From contig NZ_BAABWK010000002.1 in NCBI RefSeq assembly GCF_040362765.1, forward strand, positions 806,001 through 870,000: a stretch of DNA of 64,000 bases. The letters are read 5' to 3'. This document shows, piece by piece, positions 1 to 9,251 of this stretch. The stretch is from Pyruvatibacter sp. HU-CL02332. Lineage in GTDB: Bacteria; Pseudomonadota; Alphaproteobacteria; CGMCC-115125. Below the pieces are notes generated by a model, which saw only the letters and a program-made list of their open reading frames with translations, was not told the origin of the DNA and ran no database searches. Position numbers and translations under genes: made by a program. Each line of letters opens with the position of its first letter. The stretch's first letter is position 1.

Positions 1-1472
1 GTTCTGTATTGTGCCAGTTCCGGGAGCGGCCGATTGAACAACAACTGATCGAGCGTCAGCTCTCCGTGGAAAATGTTTCCCTGTGTCAGACCAATCTCGC
101 CCTCGAGTTCAGCTGGCGTTCTGGTTTCCACATGCCGCACTTTTTGCCTGAAGCCAGGGGCTGCCGCTTCGATCTTGTCGAGCACTACGTCCTCGAGTGT
201 CTTGCGCTTAGCCTGTGTCCAAGTGCCATCAATCAATGTGTCTGGAACATATTGGACGAACACGGATGCCACGTGCTTGCCGGGCGGCGCCAGGGTTGGA
301 TCAAGGCGAGATGGCAGCACCATCTCGATGTATGGATTGCGCGGCATGACCCGTTCTTTCCAGTCATCATATGCGCGCTCCATGTCCTCAATCGTTCCGC
401 ACAGTCGGATGTCTCCATCGAGCGACGGGCAGTCATCTGGAACGGCACTGAACTGCGGGAGACCATCCAGAGCGATATTCAGTTTAGCTGACGAGCCACG
501 CGTCTTGAATTTCGATACGCGTTCCACAAAGCCCTTTGGCAAGCCTTTCCAGTCGAGCAGCGATAAGACGGACCTTTTGAGTTCGAGCCCTGACATCACG
601 ATACTGGCATCGATTTGCGTCCCGTCCTCCAGAACGACTCCAGATGCCCGTCCCTTGCTGACCTTGACCTCCTCAACCCCGCTTGAGGCACGAACCTCAC
701 CACCAAAGGCGTGGACTGAGGCCGCCAGCGCTTTAGACACAGTGCCCATGCCGCCGCGCACATAACCCCACGCACCACCGGCACCATCAATGCCGCCGAT
801 CCTATGATGCAGCATCACGTAGGCACTGCCCGGCGACATGGGTCCCAGCCCTGTGCCTATGGTTGCTGAGGCGGCCAGATGCGCCTTCACGACATCTGTT
901 TCAAAATACCGATCAAGCAAATCCGCGGCGGACATCGTCCAGAACCGGACTGCATCGGCAACGCCCTCGGCTCCCATGGCGCCGGCGTCCGAAAGCAAAG
1001 AGAGTGTTCGACGGAGTTTTGACGGAGAGAGTGAGGCTGGGTCGGGAGGCGCCTGCATCAGCAATGGGGCCACCAGATCGGCCTGTCGCCGCATGTCTCG
1101 ATTGTATTGCTGATAGGCGTCTGCATCGCGTTTTGAAAAGCGAGAGATTTCGCGTCGCATTACATCCGCATGAGAAGAGGCCGCCAGATAACGGCCATCT
1201 CCCATGAGCGTGAGTGAGCCATGATACGGCATGACCCTCAGGCCGTGCTGGACTAGATCAAGATCGCGAATAATTTCCGGACGCAAAAGACTGAGAGCGT
1301 ATGAGCAGCTTGAGTAGATGAAGCCGGGTTCAATTTCCCGGCTAACAGCCGCACCGCCAATATATTCGTTCTTCTCTACGACAAGCACACTGAGGCCAGC
1401 ACGCGCCAGATAGGCCGCTGCTGTGAGGCCGTTGTGGCCCGCACCAATGACAATGACGTCGAAGCGCTCCAT
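1..1472 (-). CDS. PYROXD2/phytoene dehydrogenase-like FAD-dependent oxidoreductase (3' end cut by window)
   Basis: The minus frame is open from an ATG at 1472 to the window edge (490 codons, no stop), so the C-terminus lies outside. Residues 4-25 form a Rossmann FAD site with VIVIGAGHNGLTAAAYLARAG, followed by an acidic strand end VVEK and the GG of IGGAAVSRE. Near the edge comes the pattern ELTLDQLLFNRP with an AQYR, typical of the PYROXD2/CrtI-like NAD(P)/FAD oxidoreductase family. These flavoproteins use FAD to oxidise or isomerise hydrophobic substrates; no substrate can be assigned here, and no carotenoid genes are nearby. It follows glnE on the same strand after 121 bp and may be read from its own promoter. 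Family assignment is firm, function is not. Confidence 0.85.
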   Translation of the reverse strand, partial: MERFDVIVIGAGHNGLTAAAYLARAGLSVLVVEKNEYIGGAAVSREIEPGFIYSSCSYALSLLRPEIIRDLDLVQHGLRVMPYHGSLTLMGDGRYLAASSHADVMRREISRFSKRDADAYQQYNRDMRRQADLVAPLLMQAPPDPASLSPSKLRRTLSLLSDAGAMGAEGVADAVRFWTMSAADLLDRYFETDVVKAHLAASATIGTGLGPMSPGSAYVMLHHRIGGIDGAGGAWGYVRGGMGTVSKALAASVHAFGGEVRASSGVEEVKVSKGRASGVVLEDGTQIDASIVMSGLELKRSVLSLLDWKGLPKGFVERVSKFKTRGSSAKLNIALDGLPQFSAVPDDCPSLDGDIRLCGTIEDMERAYDDWKERVMPRNPYIEMVLPSRLDPTLAPPGKHVASVFVQYVPDTLIDGTWTQAKRKTLEDVVLDKIEAAAPGFRQKVRHVETRTPAELEGEIGLTQGNIFHGELTLDQLLFNRPLPELAQYR

Positions 1473-1593
1473 GTGGATCAGGCTATGAGTGACCTGCGCC
1501 ACCCATCCTCCATAAACAGTCTATTGGGAGTAAACACAGTCAATGCGGCCTTCAAGCGGCGGCGCGCGTTAAGGATAACAGCGTTGGGATGCC

Positions 1594-4554
1594 CTAGATG
1601 GCTACTTTCGTCAGGAGCGCATCAAACGCCGCATCAACAACAGCTTTCGCCTCCGTAAGCTCCCGTTCCACGGCTGTGAAGCTTGGCACATCAATGGCCC
1701 GCGCCAGGCGGCTTTTTAAGGCTTCTGCCGCAGTCTCCGGCACGAATTTATCCTGCACCGCTATGCGCAGTATCTGCGTCAGATTGTTGAACTTGTCTGC
1801 GGCCGTCATCAGCTCTTCCCCTACCGATGAACCAAGGACATCCGCCTGGACCAGTTTTTCGAGTGCAGCCCTTGTTCCCGTATCCAGCACCTCAGGTTTG
1901 TCCTGGCAGTGCATGAGCTGCAGTCCCTGAGCGATGAACTCAAGGTCAACCAGTCCACCCCTTCCATGTTTGATGTCCCAGAGGTCTTCGCTACCCAGCT
2001 CTTTGTAAATTCGCGCCCTCATATCCACGACATCACGCGCGACTGCGCCCGGCTCGCGTTCCTCGCATAGTGCCTGCGCAATTGCGGTCGAAACTTTTTC
2101 CCGCATTTCTGGCGAGCCGGAAATGACGCGTGCGCGTGTCAGTGCCATCTTCTCCCACGTCCAAGCACTTTCATGGTGATACGTCTGAAAACTACGCAAC
2201 CTTGTTGCCAAAGGACCGGCGTGACCCGAAGGGCGCAATCGCATGTCGACCTCATAGAGAGGGCCCTCAGCGGTTGGCGCTGTCAAAGCACTGATCAATC
2301 GCTGGCAAACGCGTGTGTAGTATCTGACACCGTCAATTGGACGTTTCCCATCTGACTCTGAAGTTTCGCCTTCGAAATCATAAATGACGATCAAGTCAAG
2401 GTCAGACGTTGCGGTCATCTCTGAGCCGCCGAGCTTGCCCATGGCAACAACGGCCATGTCTCCGCCGGGCAAGCTGCCATGATTGATCTCAATCTCCCGA
2501 GTCGCGACCGGCACCATGCCCTGAACAAGGGCAGTTGCAAGGTCTGCATAGGCCTGACCAGCCTCACGAGCAGGTGCTGTTCCCGTCAAGACCTGAACCC
2601 CAATCTGGAACATCTGCTCGCGTGCATAGATGCGTGTGAGATCAAGTGTCTGCTCAAACCCATCTGCTTCCAGAACGACTTCTGCAACCTCGATCGAGCG
2701 CTGCCCTTCATCAGGAAGAGGCCCGTAGAAGTCCGCTGCAATGACAGCCTCCAGAACATTGGGATGTTCCGAGAGATATCTGGCAAGCATGGGAGCGGAT
2801 CCCATAATGGCTGCCAGGAGGTCCATCAGTGCGGGATTTTGATACAGCAGGGAAAAAAACTGTACGCCTGCGGGCTGGCCGGAAAGAAAAGTGTCGAACC
2901 TGGAAATTGCCTGATCCGGATTGTCCACTGTTGCCAAGGCACGCAGTAGTGAGGGCGTCAGCTTTGTCAGAAGTTCCCGCGACCGCGCGGCCCGCGTTGC
3001 TGGAATACGACCAAAGTGCCAACCACGAACAATGTCTATAACTGCCGCCGGGCCTGAAAAACCCATCTCGTTAAGTGCACGTAACGTGGCCGGGTCGTTG
3101 TCTGTGCCGCTAAAGACGAATGCCTCATCTTCCTGGGCAGCAGACGGCTCATGCTCAAACAGCTGTGCATAGTGCTGCTGTACTGTTTCGAGCACACTTC
3201 GAAGTCTCACCCGAAAGGCTTCCTCATCCGCAAACCCCATAAAGGCGGCGATGCACGCAACGCCTTCCTTGTTGCGCGGCATGCGATGGGTCTGCTCGTC
3301 ATTCACCATCTGCAATCGGTGCTCAAGGGTGCGTAGGAACACATATGCATCGGTCAGCTCTTCGCGTGCCTGGTCAGAGACCCACCCTTCAGCGACCAAC
3401 GCCTGAAGCATTTCAATAGTGGCTCGGCCTCTAAGGGCTGGTAACTTTCCACCGCCGATCAACTGTTGAATCTGAACGAAGAATTCGATCTCACGGATCC
3501 CACCGCGGCCGAGCTTTACGTCGTGCCCCTCGATCGCAATTGCACCGTGGCCGCCATGGGCGTGAATCTGGCGCTTGAGGGAATGAATATCGTCGATTGC
3601 CGCAAAATCCAGATATCGTCGCCATACGAAAGGCTCCAGCATGTTGAGTAGACGTCTGCCGGCCGCCAGATCACCTGCGCATTCGCGTGCCTTGATCATG
3701 GCGGCACGTTCCCAGTTTTGCCCCATGGTCTCATAGTAGGTTTCAGCGGCCTGTGCGGAGATGGCAATATTTGTTGACCCGGCGTCAGGTCGAAGACGCA
3801 GATCGGTTCGGAACACATATCCACCGCCGGTTGGTTCCTGGAGCACTTTGACAAGGTCTCGGGTAAGGCGGACGAAGAATGATCCGGGATCTATGCCTTG
3901 TGCGAATTCAAGACCGTCGGGCTCGTAAAACACGATGATGTCGATATCGCTGGAGTAGTTGAGTTCGAATGCTCCGTGCTTTCCCATCGCGATGACAATG
4001 AGGCCAGAGCCTGTGGTCGGCACTTGCTCATCTGCAAGTTTGATGTCGCCTGCCGCAGCTGAGCGACGCAGTAACCAGCAGCACGTCGACTCGATCACCG
4101 TATCTGCAAGGATCGTGAGAGCATGCGTGACGCTTGCCAGTGGCCAGGCAGTGGAGACGTCCGCTGCTGCAGTCAGCAACGCAACACGACGTTTTGCGGT
4201 TCGTGCCACTTCCATTAGGGCAGCTTGGTCCTGTGCCGCTTCCATTTCAGCTCGGCATGCCTGCAGCAGCGTGTCCAGGCTTTGGGAGGCTTGTTCCGTC
4301 AGCAGGGATGGCAAGACATCTGCCTCTCGCACAAGCAGGCGGGCGAGGAAGGGAGAGTTGCCAGCCAGAGCGGCTAGGAGCGCTTTTGCGCGATCGTCCT
4401 TGAGCAACTTACTCAAGGCTGGATTGGCGCCATTGGTGGAATGGGAGGCGGCTTCAAGTTCCTCAATGGTCCATTCAGCGCGGGTTTGATCTGACGGCAT
4501 CAATGATGCCGTGCTGAGCGATTCCAGAGGCGACGTGCTAACAGGTGGAGCCAT
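1594..4554 (-). CDS. glnE: Bifunctional glutamine synthetase adenylyltransferase/adenylyl-removing enzyme
   Basis: 986 residues, the usual GlnE size. It adenylylates and deadenylylates glutamine synthetase in response to PII, tuning nitrogen assimilation in the cytoplasm. Both catalytic halves are visible: the N-terminal adenylyl-removing half has AMGKHGAFELNYSSDIDII, and the C-terminal adenylyltransferase half has AMGKLGGSEMTATSDLDLIV. Each carries the paired-aspartate nucleotidyltransferase motif. The frame remains open 22 codons further upstream, but that stretch contains the intrinsic terminator of the HU gene, so the ATG at 4554 is the sensible start. Downstream on the same strand is the FAD oxidoreductase. 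Confidence 0.96.
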   Translation of the reverse strand: MAPPVSTSPLESLSTASLMPSDQTRAEWTIEELEAASHSTNGANPALSKLLKDDRAKALLAALAGNSPFLARLLVREADVLPSLLTEQASQSLDTLLQACRAEMEAAQDQAALMEVARTAKRRVALLTAAADVSTAWPLASVTHALTILADTVIESTCCWLLRRSAAAGDIKLADEQVPTTGSGLIVIAMGKHGAFELNYSSDIDIIVFYEPDGLEFAQGIDPGSFFVRLTRDLVKVLQEPTGGGYVFRTDLRLRPDAGSTNIAISAQAAETYYETMGQNWERAAMIKARECAGDLAAGRRLLNMLEPFVWRRYLDFAAIDDIHSLKRQIHAHGGHGAIAIEGHDVKLGRGGIREIEFFVQIQQLIGGGKLPALRGRATIEMLQALVAEGWVSDQAREELTDAYVFLRTLEHRLQMVNDEQTHRMPRNKEGVACIAAFMGFADEEAFRVRLRSVLETVQQHYAQLFEHEPSAAQEDEAFVFSGTDNDPATLRALNEMGFSGPAAVIDIVRGWHFGRIPATRAARSRELLTKLTPSLLRALATVDNPDQAISRFDTFLSGQPAGVQFFSLLYQNPALMDLLAAIMGSAPMLARYLSEHPNVLEAVIAADFYGPLPDEGQRSIEVAEVVLEADGFEQTLDLTRIYAREQMFQIGVQVLTGTAPAREAGQAYADLATALVQGMVPVATREIEINHGSLPGGDMAVVAMGKLGGSEMTATSDLDLIVIYDFEGETSESDGKRPIDGVRYYTRVCQRLISALTAPTAEGPLYEVDMRLRPSGHAGPLATRLRSFQTYHHESAWTWEKMALTRARVISGSPEMREKVSTAIAQALCEEREPGAVARDVVDMRARIYKELGSEDLWDIKHGRGGLVDLEFIAQGLQLMHCQDKPEVLDTGTRAALEKLVQADVLGSSVGEELMTAADKFNNLTQILRIAVQDKFVPETAAEALKSRLARAIDVPSFTAVERELTEAKAVVDAAFDALLTKVAI

Positions 4555-4567
4555 GGTGCCAACTCTC

Positions 4568-4604
4568 AAACGAAAAACCCGCCGACGCAATACGCCGGCG
4601 GGTT
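4568..4604 (-). terminator. Rho-independent terminator after the HU gene
   Basis: Inverted repeat AACCCGCCG (4576-4584) / CGGCGGGTT (4596-4604) with an 11-nt loop. On the minus strand the second arm runs into TTTTTCGTTT, a typical U-rich tract. It lies 58 nt past the HU stop and just before the chosen glnE start, which separates the two transcription units. Confidence 0.85.
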
Positions 4605-4661
4605 GATCATATTCATGCAAAGGCCGGACAGCTTATGTCGCCATCCAGATTCTTGGCCAGC

Positions 4662-4946
4662 TTAGCAGCCGGCTGCGTCTTTAAGCTGAGCGGCTGGCTT
4701 GAAGCGAAGCACTTTTGATGCCTTGATCTTGATCGCTTCACCCGTTTGCGGGTTACGCCCCATACGCGCTGCGCGCTTGGAGATTGTGAAGGTCCCGAAA
4801 GTACCGATTGTGTACTTGCCTTCCTTCTTCGCGCCCTTCAGGCCTTTTTCGATTTCGCCGAACACGAGCTCAACTGCGCGCTTGGCTTCTGCCTTGGACA
4901 TGTCGCCTGCAGCTGCAACATTCTCGATAAATTCTGCCTTGCTCAT
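4662..4946 (-). CDS. hupB: HU-family histone-like DNA-binding protein
   Basis: 94 residues, the canonical HU length. It forms dimers that bend and compact DNA in the nucleoid. The sequence shows the helical N-terminal dimerisation half (MSKAEFIENVAA...), the GTFGTF turn, and the DNA-embracing arm with MGRNPQTGE followed by IKASKVLRFKPA. The start is preceded by a GAGG Shine-Dalgarno (GAGGCAATTAAG-ATG). It stands alone, with 336 bp upstream and its own terminator downstream, as expected for a highly expressed single gene. HU rather than IHF is favoured by the neighbourhood and the PQTGE/IKASKVLRF arm; the exact symbol is by homology. Confidence 0.95.
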   Translation of the reverse strand: MSKAEFIENVAAAGDMSKAEAKRAVELVFGEIEKGLKGAKKEGKYTIGTFGTFTISKRAARMGRNPQTGEAIKIKASKVLRFKPAAQLKDAAGC

Positions 4947-5282
4947 CTTAATTGCCTCTTCACTGACCTATTGGCAGCGCGCGTTCGCGCGCCTGATGTT
5001 GTGCATTGGTGCCCTTAAGACACCGGATACTTCGTCTCCGGGCCTTGCGACCACAGCTTGTCCATTGAGCGCCGCCCAAAGCAATTTGCTTCCGACTCAC
5101 ATTCAAGAACTGTGTCATCTGTCGATATGTGTGTTTTGCCATTGGCGCAAGCGGTTTTGGGACAGGTGCCCTCACCAAACCCATATAGGGCAAGGGTTTG
5201 GTGGAGCCGTTACTCTAAAACCCACTTGACTACTGGCAATGAAGAGTTCGACGCATAGAAAATATGATTCGGAGCATGGCAT
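4947..5282. other. Intergenic region upstream of hupB, no gene seen
   Basis: 336 bp between hupB and the DUF3137 gene. No reading frame here has a convincing start or protein-like composition. It must hold the hupB promoter; on the minus strand TTGCGC-N17-TATCGA is a possible weak match. It also holds an 8-bp inverted repeat, CCAAACCC (5175-5182) / GGGTTTGG (5194-5201), with an 11-nt loop and no T tract, about 80 bp after the DUF3137 stop. The hairpin could end DUF3137 transcription or lie in the hup leader. Confidence 0.5.
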
Positions 5283-6284
5283 TCAGGTGCGCGTAGACGC
5301 GTTTAGTCTCAGCACATGAATGATCTCAAATACGAGACCAATCTCGCTGGCGATCTTTGCAATCTGACCAGGGTCGTCTGCTCGCTTGAACATGCCGCCA
5401 CCCTCAAAACGGTCGCCACCACCGTTGATGGTTATCAAAAGACGGTCGCCATCGAACGCCAACTGAAGCTGTCCGCCTACGGTATCGGCCAACTGCGTCA
5501 CCCGTTCCATGAAGGTCGGCGTCAGCAAATATCGCGCTTCAACTTGATCATCAGAAAAGACTTCAAACAGCTTTTCAAAGCGAGGGTCTTCCAACCGCAC
5601 CCGCTCATTGCTTTTTCCGAAACCACCAAAGAAGTTACCAATCACACCGCCGTCGCTGGTGAGAATGGTCCGTGCAGCAAAAGGCTTGGGAAATGTAAAG
5701 CGTGCCAACAGGCCATTGAACACGGTGACGTAGTACGTCTCCGTTCGGCCATCGCTGTCTGTGCGTGTCCGCCGGTCTTCGAGATGCGCTTCACACAGGG
5801 TGAAGCTCACTCCTTCATGGCTACCTTCAATTTCATCTTCAAGTGATCGTCGGTCGTAGCTGGGGATTATTCGGACATCTCGGAACCAATCCAGCTGGGC
5901 GGAGATGGGATCTGCGTTGTAGGTGAACCCAAGGAAGGTGCTCAACCGGTGCAGCACCTCGCCCTTCACACGGCTTGTCACCTCAGACACGCTGGAGGTG
6001 TAGTAGGCCATCACACCAATAACCGCGATCACTACGACAGCAGCAAGAACGAAACCAATCCAACCCGATGAGAACCCGCCCAAAAACCATATGGTCAGGA
6101 GCGCAGCGGCACCGGCTGACAAAGCAATTGCCGAGTATTTTTTGAGCTTCCCGTGGGCAGCTTCGCGCAGTTGTTCTTGCTCAATCAGATAAGGCTCAAG
6201 CTCACGCTGATAGAACGCCGATAGACCCTCAAATGCCGGGTATGAGGCTTCAACTTCCTCAAGTGATTTTGCTGCGTTGGCCAT
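5283..6284 (-). CDS. DUF3137 domain membrane protein
   Basis: 333 residues. A cytoplasmic helical N-terminus (about 1-48) is followed by two adjacent membrane segments (about 49-72 and 75-95: ALSAGAAALLTIWFLGG, then WIGFVLAAVVVIAVIGVMAYY) and a soluble alpha/beta domain to the end with DGRTETYYVTVFNGLLARF. This is the architecture of DUF3137, a family of unknown biochemical role that often accompanies LemA. It follows lemA after 14 bp, so the two are almost certainly one operon and may form a membrane complex. The ATG start at 6284 leaves no overlap. Family call is from memory of the pattern. Confidence 0.82.
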   Translation of the reverse strand: MANAAKSLEEVEASYPAFEGLSAFYQRELEPYLIEQEQLREAAHGKLKKYSAIALSAGAAALLTIWFLGGFSSGWIGFVLAAVVVIAVIGVMAYYTSSVSEVTSRVKGEVLHRLSTFLGFTYNADPISAQLDWFRDVRIIPSYDRRSLEDEIEGSHEGVSFTLCEAHLEDRRTRTDSDGRTETYYVTVFNGLLARFTFPKPFAARTILTSDGGVIGNFFGGFGKSNERVRLEDPRFEKLFEVFSDDQVEARYLLTPTFMERVTQLADTVGGQLQLAFDGDRLLITINGGGDRFEGGGMFKRADDPGQIAKIASEIGLVFEIIHVLRLNASTRT

Positions 6285-6298
6285 CAGACCGCCTGCCG

Positions 6299-6868
6299 CT
6301 ATTTGAGAAAGTCAGACGCGTCAACCGGAGCCCGCGCGGCTTCCTCAATTTCATAGAATGGCATTGGGTGTACACCCGCCATATTGGCAATGAGACTACC
6401 TGGAAAAATCTGCACTGAATTGTTCAAATCGGTTACTGCTGCGTTGTAGAAACGCCGGGATGCGGAGATATGTCCTTCCACCTCGGAATAGGTTTCCTGC
6501 GCATTGACCATGGTCTCCGCTGAACGTAGCTCGGGATAAGCTTCAGCCGTTGCAAAAAACCGCATCATGCCGGATTGGAGCCGTTGCTCCGATTCAATAT
6601 GATTCTTGACAGCTGCGGGATCAGATTTGTCGTAGTCGGACATTGCGTTGGCACGCAGCTCAGTCAATTCAGTGAGCAATTCCTTTTCGTGCTCCATGAA
6701 CCGCTGAGCGATCTTGAGCACATTGGGGATAAGGTCATGGCGCTTACGCAGCTGCACATCGATAGATGACAAAGCTTCCAATGCCCGATTGCGCCGTCCA
6801 ATGAGTGTGACGTACCAAACGTAGCCGCCTATCAGCACGACAGCGATCAGGCCAAGCAGGATTTCCAT
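6299..6868 (-). CDS. lemA: LemA family protein
   Basis: 189 residues from the ATG at 6868, which has a good AAGGAAA ribosome site. The frame is open further upstream but only across the divergent promoter region, so that extension is rejected. One N-terminal membrane anchor (EILLGLIAVVLIGGYVWYV) is followed by the hallmark LemA segment with LSSIDVQLRKRHDLIPNVL, then long amphipathic helices and FYNAAVTDLNN. LemA proteins form helical bundles at the inner membrane with no known enzymatic activity. It is the first gene of a two-gene operon with DUF3137 and is divergent from the FAH-family gene. Confidence 0.92.
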   Translation of the reverse strand: MEILLGLIAVVLIGGYVWYVTLIGRRNRALEALSSIDVQLRKRHDLIPNVLKIAQRFMEHEKELLTELTELRANAMSDYDKSDPAAVKNHIESEQRLQSGMMRFFATAEAYPELRSAETMVNAQETYSEVEGHISASRRFYNAAVTDLNNSVQIFPGSLIANMAGVHPMPFYEIEEAARAPVDASDFLK

Positions 6869-6953
6869 CAAGATTTCCTTATGAACAAACGAATGCGGAA
6901 ATAGCCGACCCATAGTATGCACAAGCAATGGTCGGATTTGAAAGGACATAACA

Positions 6954-7823
6954 ATGCGGATTGCGTCGCTGATACACAATGGGCGCCAAAGCCTTGGAGT
7001 TGTTGATGATAGGGGTGTGCGTCCGGTTCCAGATTTTGCAGACATTCCCAAGAGCCTGATTGATGTCCTGCCTGAATCTGAGGTTCTACTGGAGCGGATT
7101 TCCAAGTCTGTCGCAGATGTTCCGCCGCTCCTGCTCGATGATGTTTCCCTTCTGGCACCCATTCCGATGCCGGGGAAAATTCTGGCCATTGGACTCAACT
7201 ACCGGGCTCATGTTGAAGAGACCGGTCGTGAGGTGTCACCGCATCAAATCTGGTTCAACAAGCAGCGCACCTGTATTGCGGGGCCTCATGACCTTATCGA
7301 CAAGCCCGTCGCATCCGACATGGTGGACTACGAAGGTGAGTTGGTGGTGGTAATCGGCAAGCGATGTCGGCATGTTCCGGCGGACCGGGCTCACGAAGTC
7401 ATCGCTGGGTACATGGTCGGAAACGACGTGTCTGTGCGTGACTGGCAACGCCGCACGCCGACAATGCAGATGGGCAAAAGCTTCGATACCCACGGGCCGA
7501 CCGGACCATGGATGGTCACCGTCGATGAAATTAAGGACCCCCAGAACCTGACCATTAAGACATCGGTCAATGGAGAAGAGCGTCAAAGCTCCAACACATC
7601 GTCGATGATCCACTCCATTCGGGATCAGATTGAGCACCTGACGACCGCCTTTACTCTGGAGCCGGGTGACCTGATTTTTACTGGCACGCCTGAAGGCGTG
7701 GGAGCGGCAATGGACCCGCCGCAGTTTCTGAAAGATGGCGATGTTGTTCGGATTGAAATCGGCGATGTGGGCGCAATCGAGAACCGCGTGGCAGATGAAG
7801 TAGCGAAGACGATTGTCGGCTAG
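6954..7823 (+). CDS. Fumarylacetoacetate hydrolase-family protein
   Basis: 289 residues. The C-terminal FAH domain (about 70-285) includes ILAIGLNYRAHVEETGRE, the metal ligands in MVDYEGELVVVIGK, and VGNDVSVRDWQRR. It ends with FTGTPEGVGAAMDPP, the family signature around the active site. FAH-fold enzymes are divalent-metal-dependent C-C hydrolases, decarboxylases or hydratases in aromatic and sugar catabolism, or act as oxaloacetate decarboxylases or acylpyruvases. The short N-terminal domain fits the bacterial 2-keto-acid type rather than tyrosine-pathway FAH. No catabolic partner is adjacent, so the substrate is open. It diverges from lemA and converges on the histidine kinase gene with 12 bp between the stops. 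Confidence 0.9.
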   Translation: MRIASLIHNGRQSLGVVDDRGVRPVPDFADIPKSLIDVLPESEVLLERISKSVADVPPLLLDDVSLLAPIPMPGKILAIGLNYRAHVEETGREVSPHQIWFNKQRTCIAGPHDLIDKPVASDMVDYEGELVVVIGKRCRHVPADRAHEVIAGYMVGNDVSVRDWQRRTPTMQMGKSFDTHGPTGPWMVTVDEIKDPQNLTIKTSVNGEERQSSNTSSMIHSIRDQIEHLTTAFTLEPGDLIFTGTPEGVGAAMDPPQFLKDGDVVRIEIGDVGAIENRVADEVAKTIVG

Positions 7824-7835
7824 TAGCACCGGCCG

Positions 7836-9251
7836 CTATTCAGCTGCAATTTCGCTGGGGCGACGGCGTGCTCGTCGGGCGAGCGAGATCACTACCCGCA
7901 GGCCAGGCTGATTATCCTCAAGCCGGAGGTCACCGCCATGCAGACGCGTCACGGCGCTCACAAGGCTCAGTCCAAGACCACTCCCGGGCGTATTGCGGCT
8001 CTGCTCAAGGCGCACAAACCTTCCAAGCACACGCTCTCGGTCATCAACCCCCACACCTGGACCATTGTCAGCAACGGTAACCTCAGCTCCCAGCATGCCG
8101 CGACTCTTGACTGACAGCTGGACAGCTGACCCGCCTGCTTTTCCACCGGCGTGTTTGATTGCATTGTCGAGGAGATTGGCAATCGCCTGAGCCAACAACT
8201 CCCGGTGGCCGCGATATTCTAGATCTGGCTCGATATCCAAGGTCAGGGAGAGGCCAGCTTCGTCGGCTACCGGCTCATAGAGCTCAGCTGCATCCTGAGC
8301 CAGTGCGCTCAAATCGACCCAAGCCATGCCGTCTCGCGCAGCGCCTGCTTCGGCGCGTGCGATCAACAAGAGTGCGTTGAACGTTCCCAGAAGTTCGTCT
8401 GCTTCAAAAATGGATCGTTCTAGTGCCTCGGCGTATTCTTCCTGGGTTGCCGGTTTCATCAAGGTCACTTCCAGGCGGTTCCGCAGACGATTGAGCGGAC
8501 TTCTCAGGTCATGGGCAATGTTGTCAGTCACCTGCCGCATTCCGGACATCAAACGCTCGATTTGGTCGAGCATGTCGTTGAGGTTTTCCGCAAGCTGATC
8601 AATCTCGTCGCCGGCACCCGAGACTGGAATGCGCCGTGAAAGCTCACCACCCATAATGTCCTTGGCGGTGCGGTTGATATCGTCAATACGCGCCACCACG
8701 TTGCGGCTGATGATTGCACCGCCGACAATGCCAAGTACGATCATGGCGGCCACTGCCCATGCAAGAGCATTGGTTATCTGTGCTTCAAGGCGGCGACGTT
8801 CTTCAATGTCCTGGCCGACCAGCAGACGCATATCATCTGGAAGCCGGGTCGCGATTGCTTGCGCTTCGTGGGTTTCAATTTCGCCTTCGACCGTGCGGCG
8901 ACCATAGTCAAAGCTGATCCAACCGCCATCACCTGGTTGGGCATCCGGCCATACATCCAGGTTGCCACCCAGCTTTTCACCATTCGTGTCCTCCAGCAGA
9001 TAGAGGTTCTGCCGTGGATCACGTGCCTTGGTAATCACGGCAAGGACCAGACCAGCACGGCCGCTTTCGTCAAGCTGAGTGACAAGTGCAATTGTTTCCG
9101 CCTGCACAGTTGCCTCGGTCTGGCGGGCAAGGAAGCCAGCTGTGTTCCAGTACAGGTATCCGAGCAGGGCACTGGAGGACGCCAGAAACAGGGCGAGATA
9201 AACCAGCGCCAGCCGGAAAGTTGTCGTGGAAAGGAGCTTACTCTGGGGCAC
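7836..9251 (-). CDS. Two-component sensor histidine kinase
   Basis: 471 residues if translation starts at the GTG at 9251, which overlaps the regulator stop by 14 nt; a TTG at 9299 is an alternative. A first membrane segment (about 12-33), a periplasmic sensor region to about 160, a second membrane segment (about 163-184), HAMP, and a HisKA domain with the phospho-acceptor His247 in NIAHDLRSPLNRLRNRLE are followed by the ATPase domain. Its N, G1 and G2 boxes read LLDNAIKHAG, VADNGPGVG and GSGLGLSLV. It autophosphorylates and passes phosphate to the regulator encoded just upstream. The ligand is unknown. Its place between ccm and glnE matches a conserved rhizobial neighbourhood. Confidence 0.92.
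   Translation of the reverse strand: MPQSKLLSTTTFRLALVYLALFLASSSALLGYLYWNTAGFLARQTEATVQAETIALVTQLDESGRAGLVLAVITKARDPRQNLYLLEDTNGEKLGGNLDVWPDAQPGDGGWISFDYGRRTVEGEIETHEAQAIATRLPDDMRLLVGQDIEERRRLEAQITNALAWAVAAMIVLGIVGGAIISRNVVARIDDINRTAKDIMGGELSRRIPVSGAGDEIDQLAENLNDMLDQIERLMSGMRQVTDNIAHDLRSPLNRLRNRLEVTLMKPATQEEYAEALERSIFEADELLGTFNALLLIARAEAGAARDGMAWVDLSALAQDAAELYEPVADEAGLSLTLDIEPDLEYRGHRELLAQAIANLLDNAIKHAGGKAGGSAVQLSVKSRGMLGAEVTVADNGPGVGVDDRERVLGRFVRLEQSRNTPGSGLGLSLVSAVTRLHGGDLRLEDNQPGLRVVISLARRARRRPSEIAAE

Noticed and set aside
1473-1593. Promoter candidate TTGACT between glnE and the FAD oxidoreductase gene
   Set aside because: No acceptable -10 box at 16-18 nt; left unannotated.
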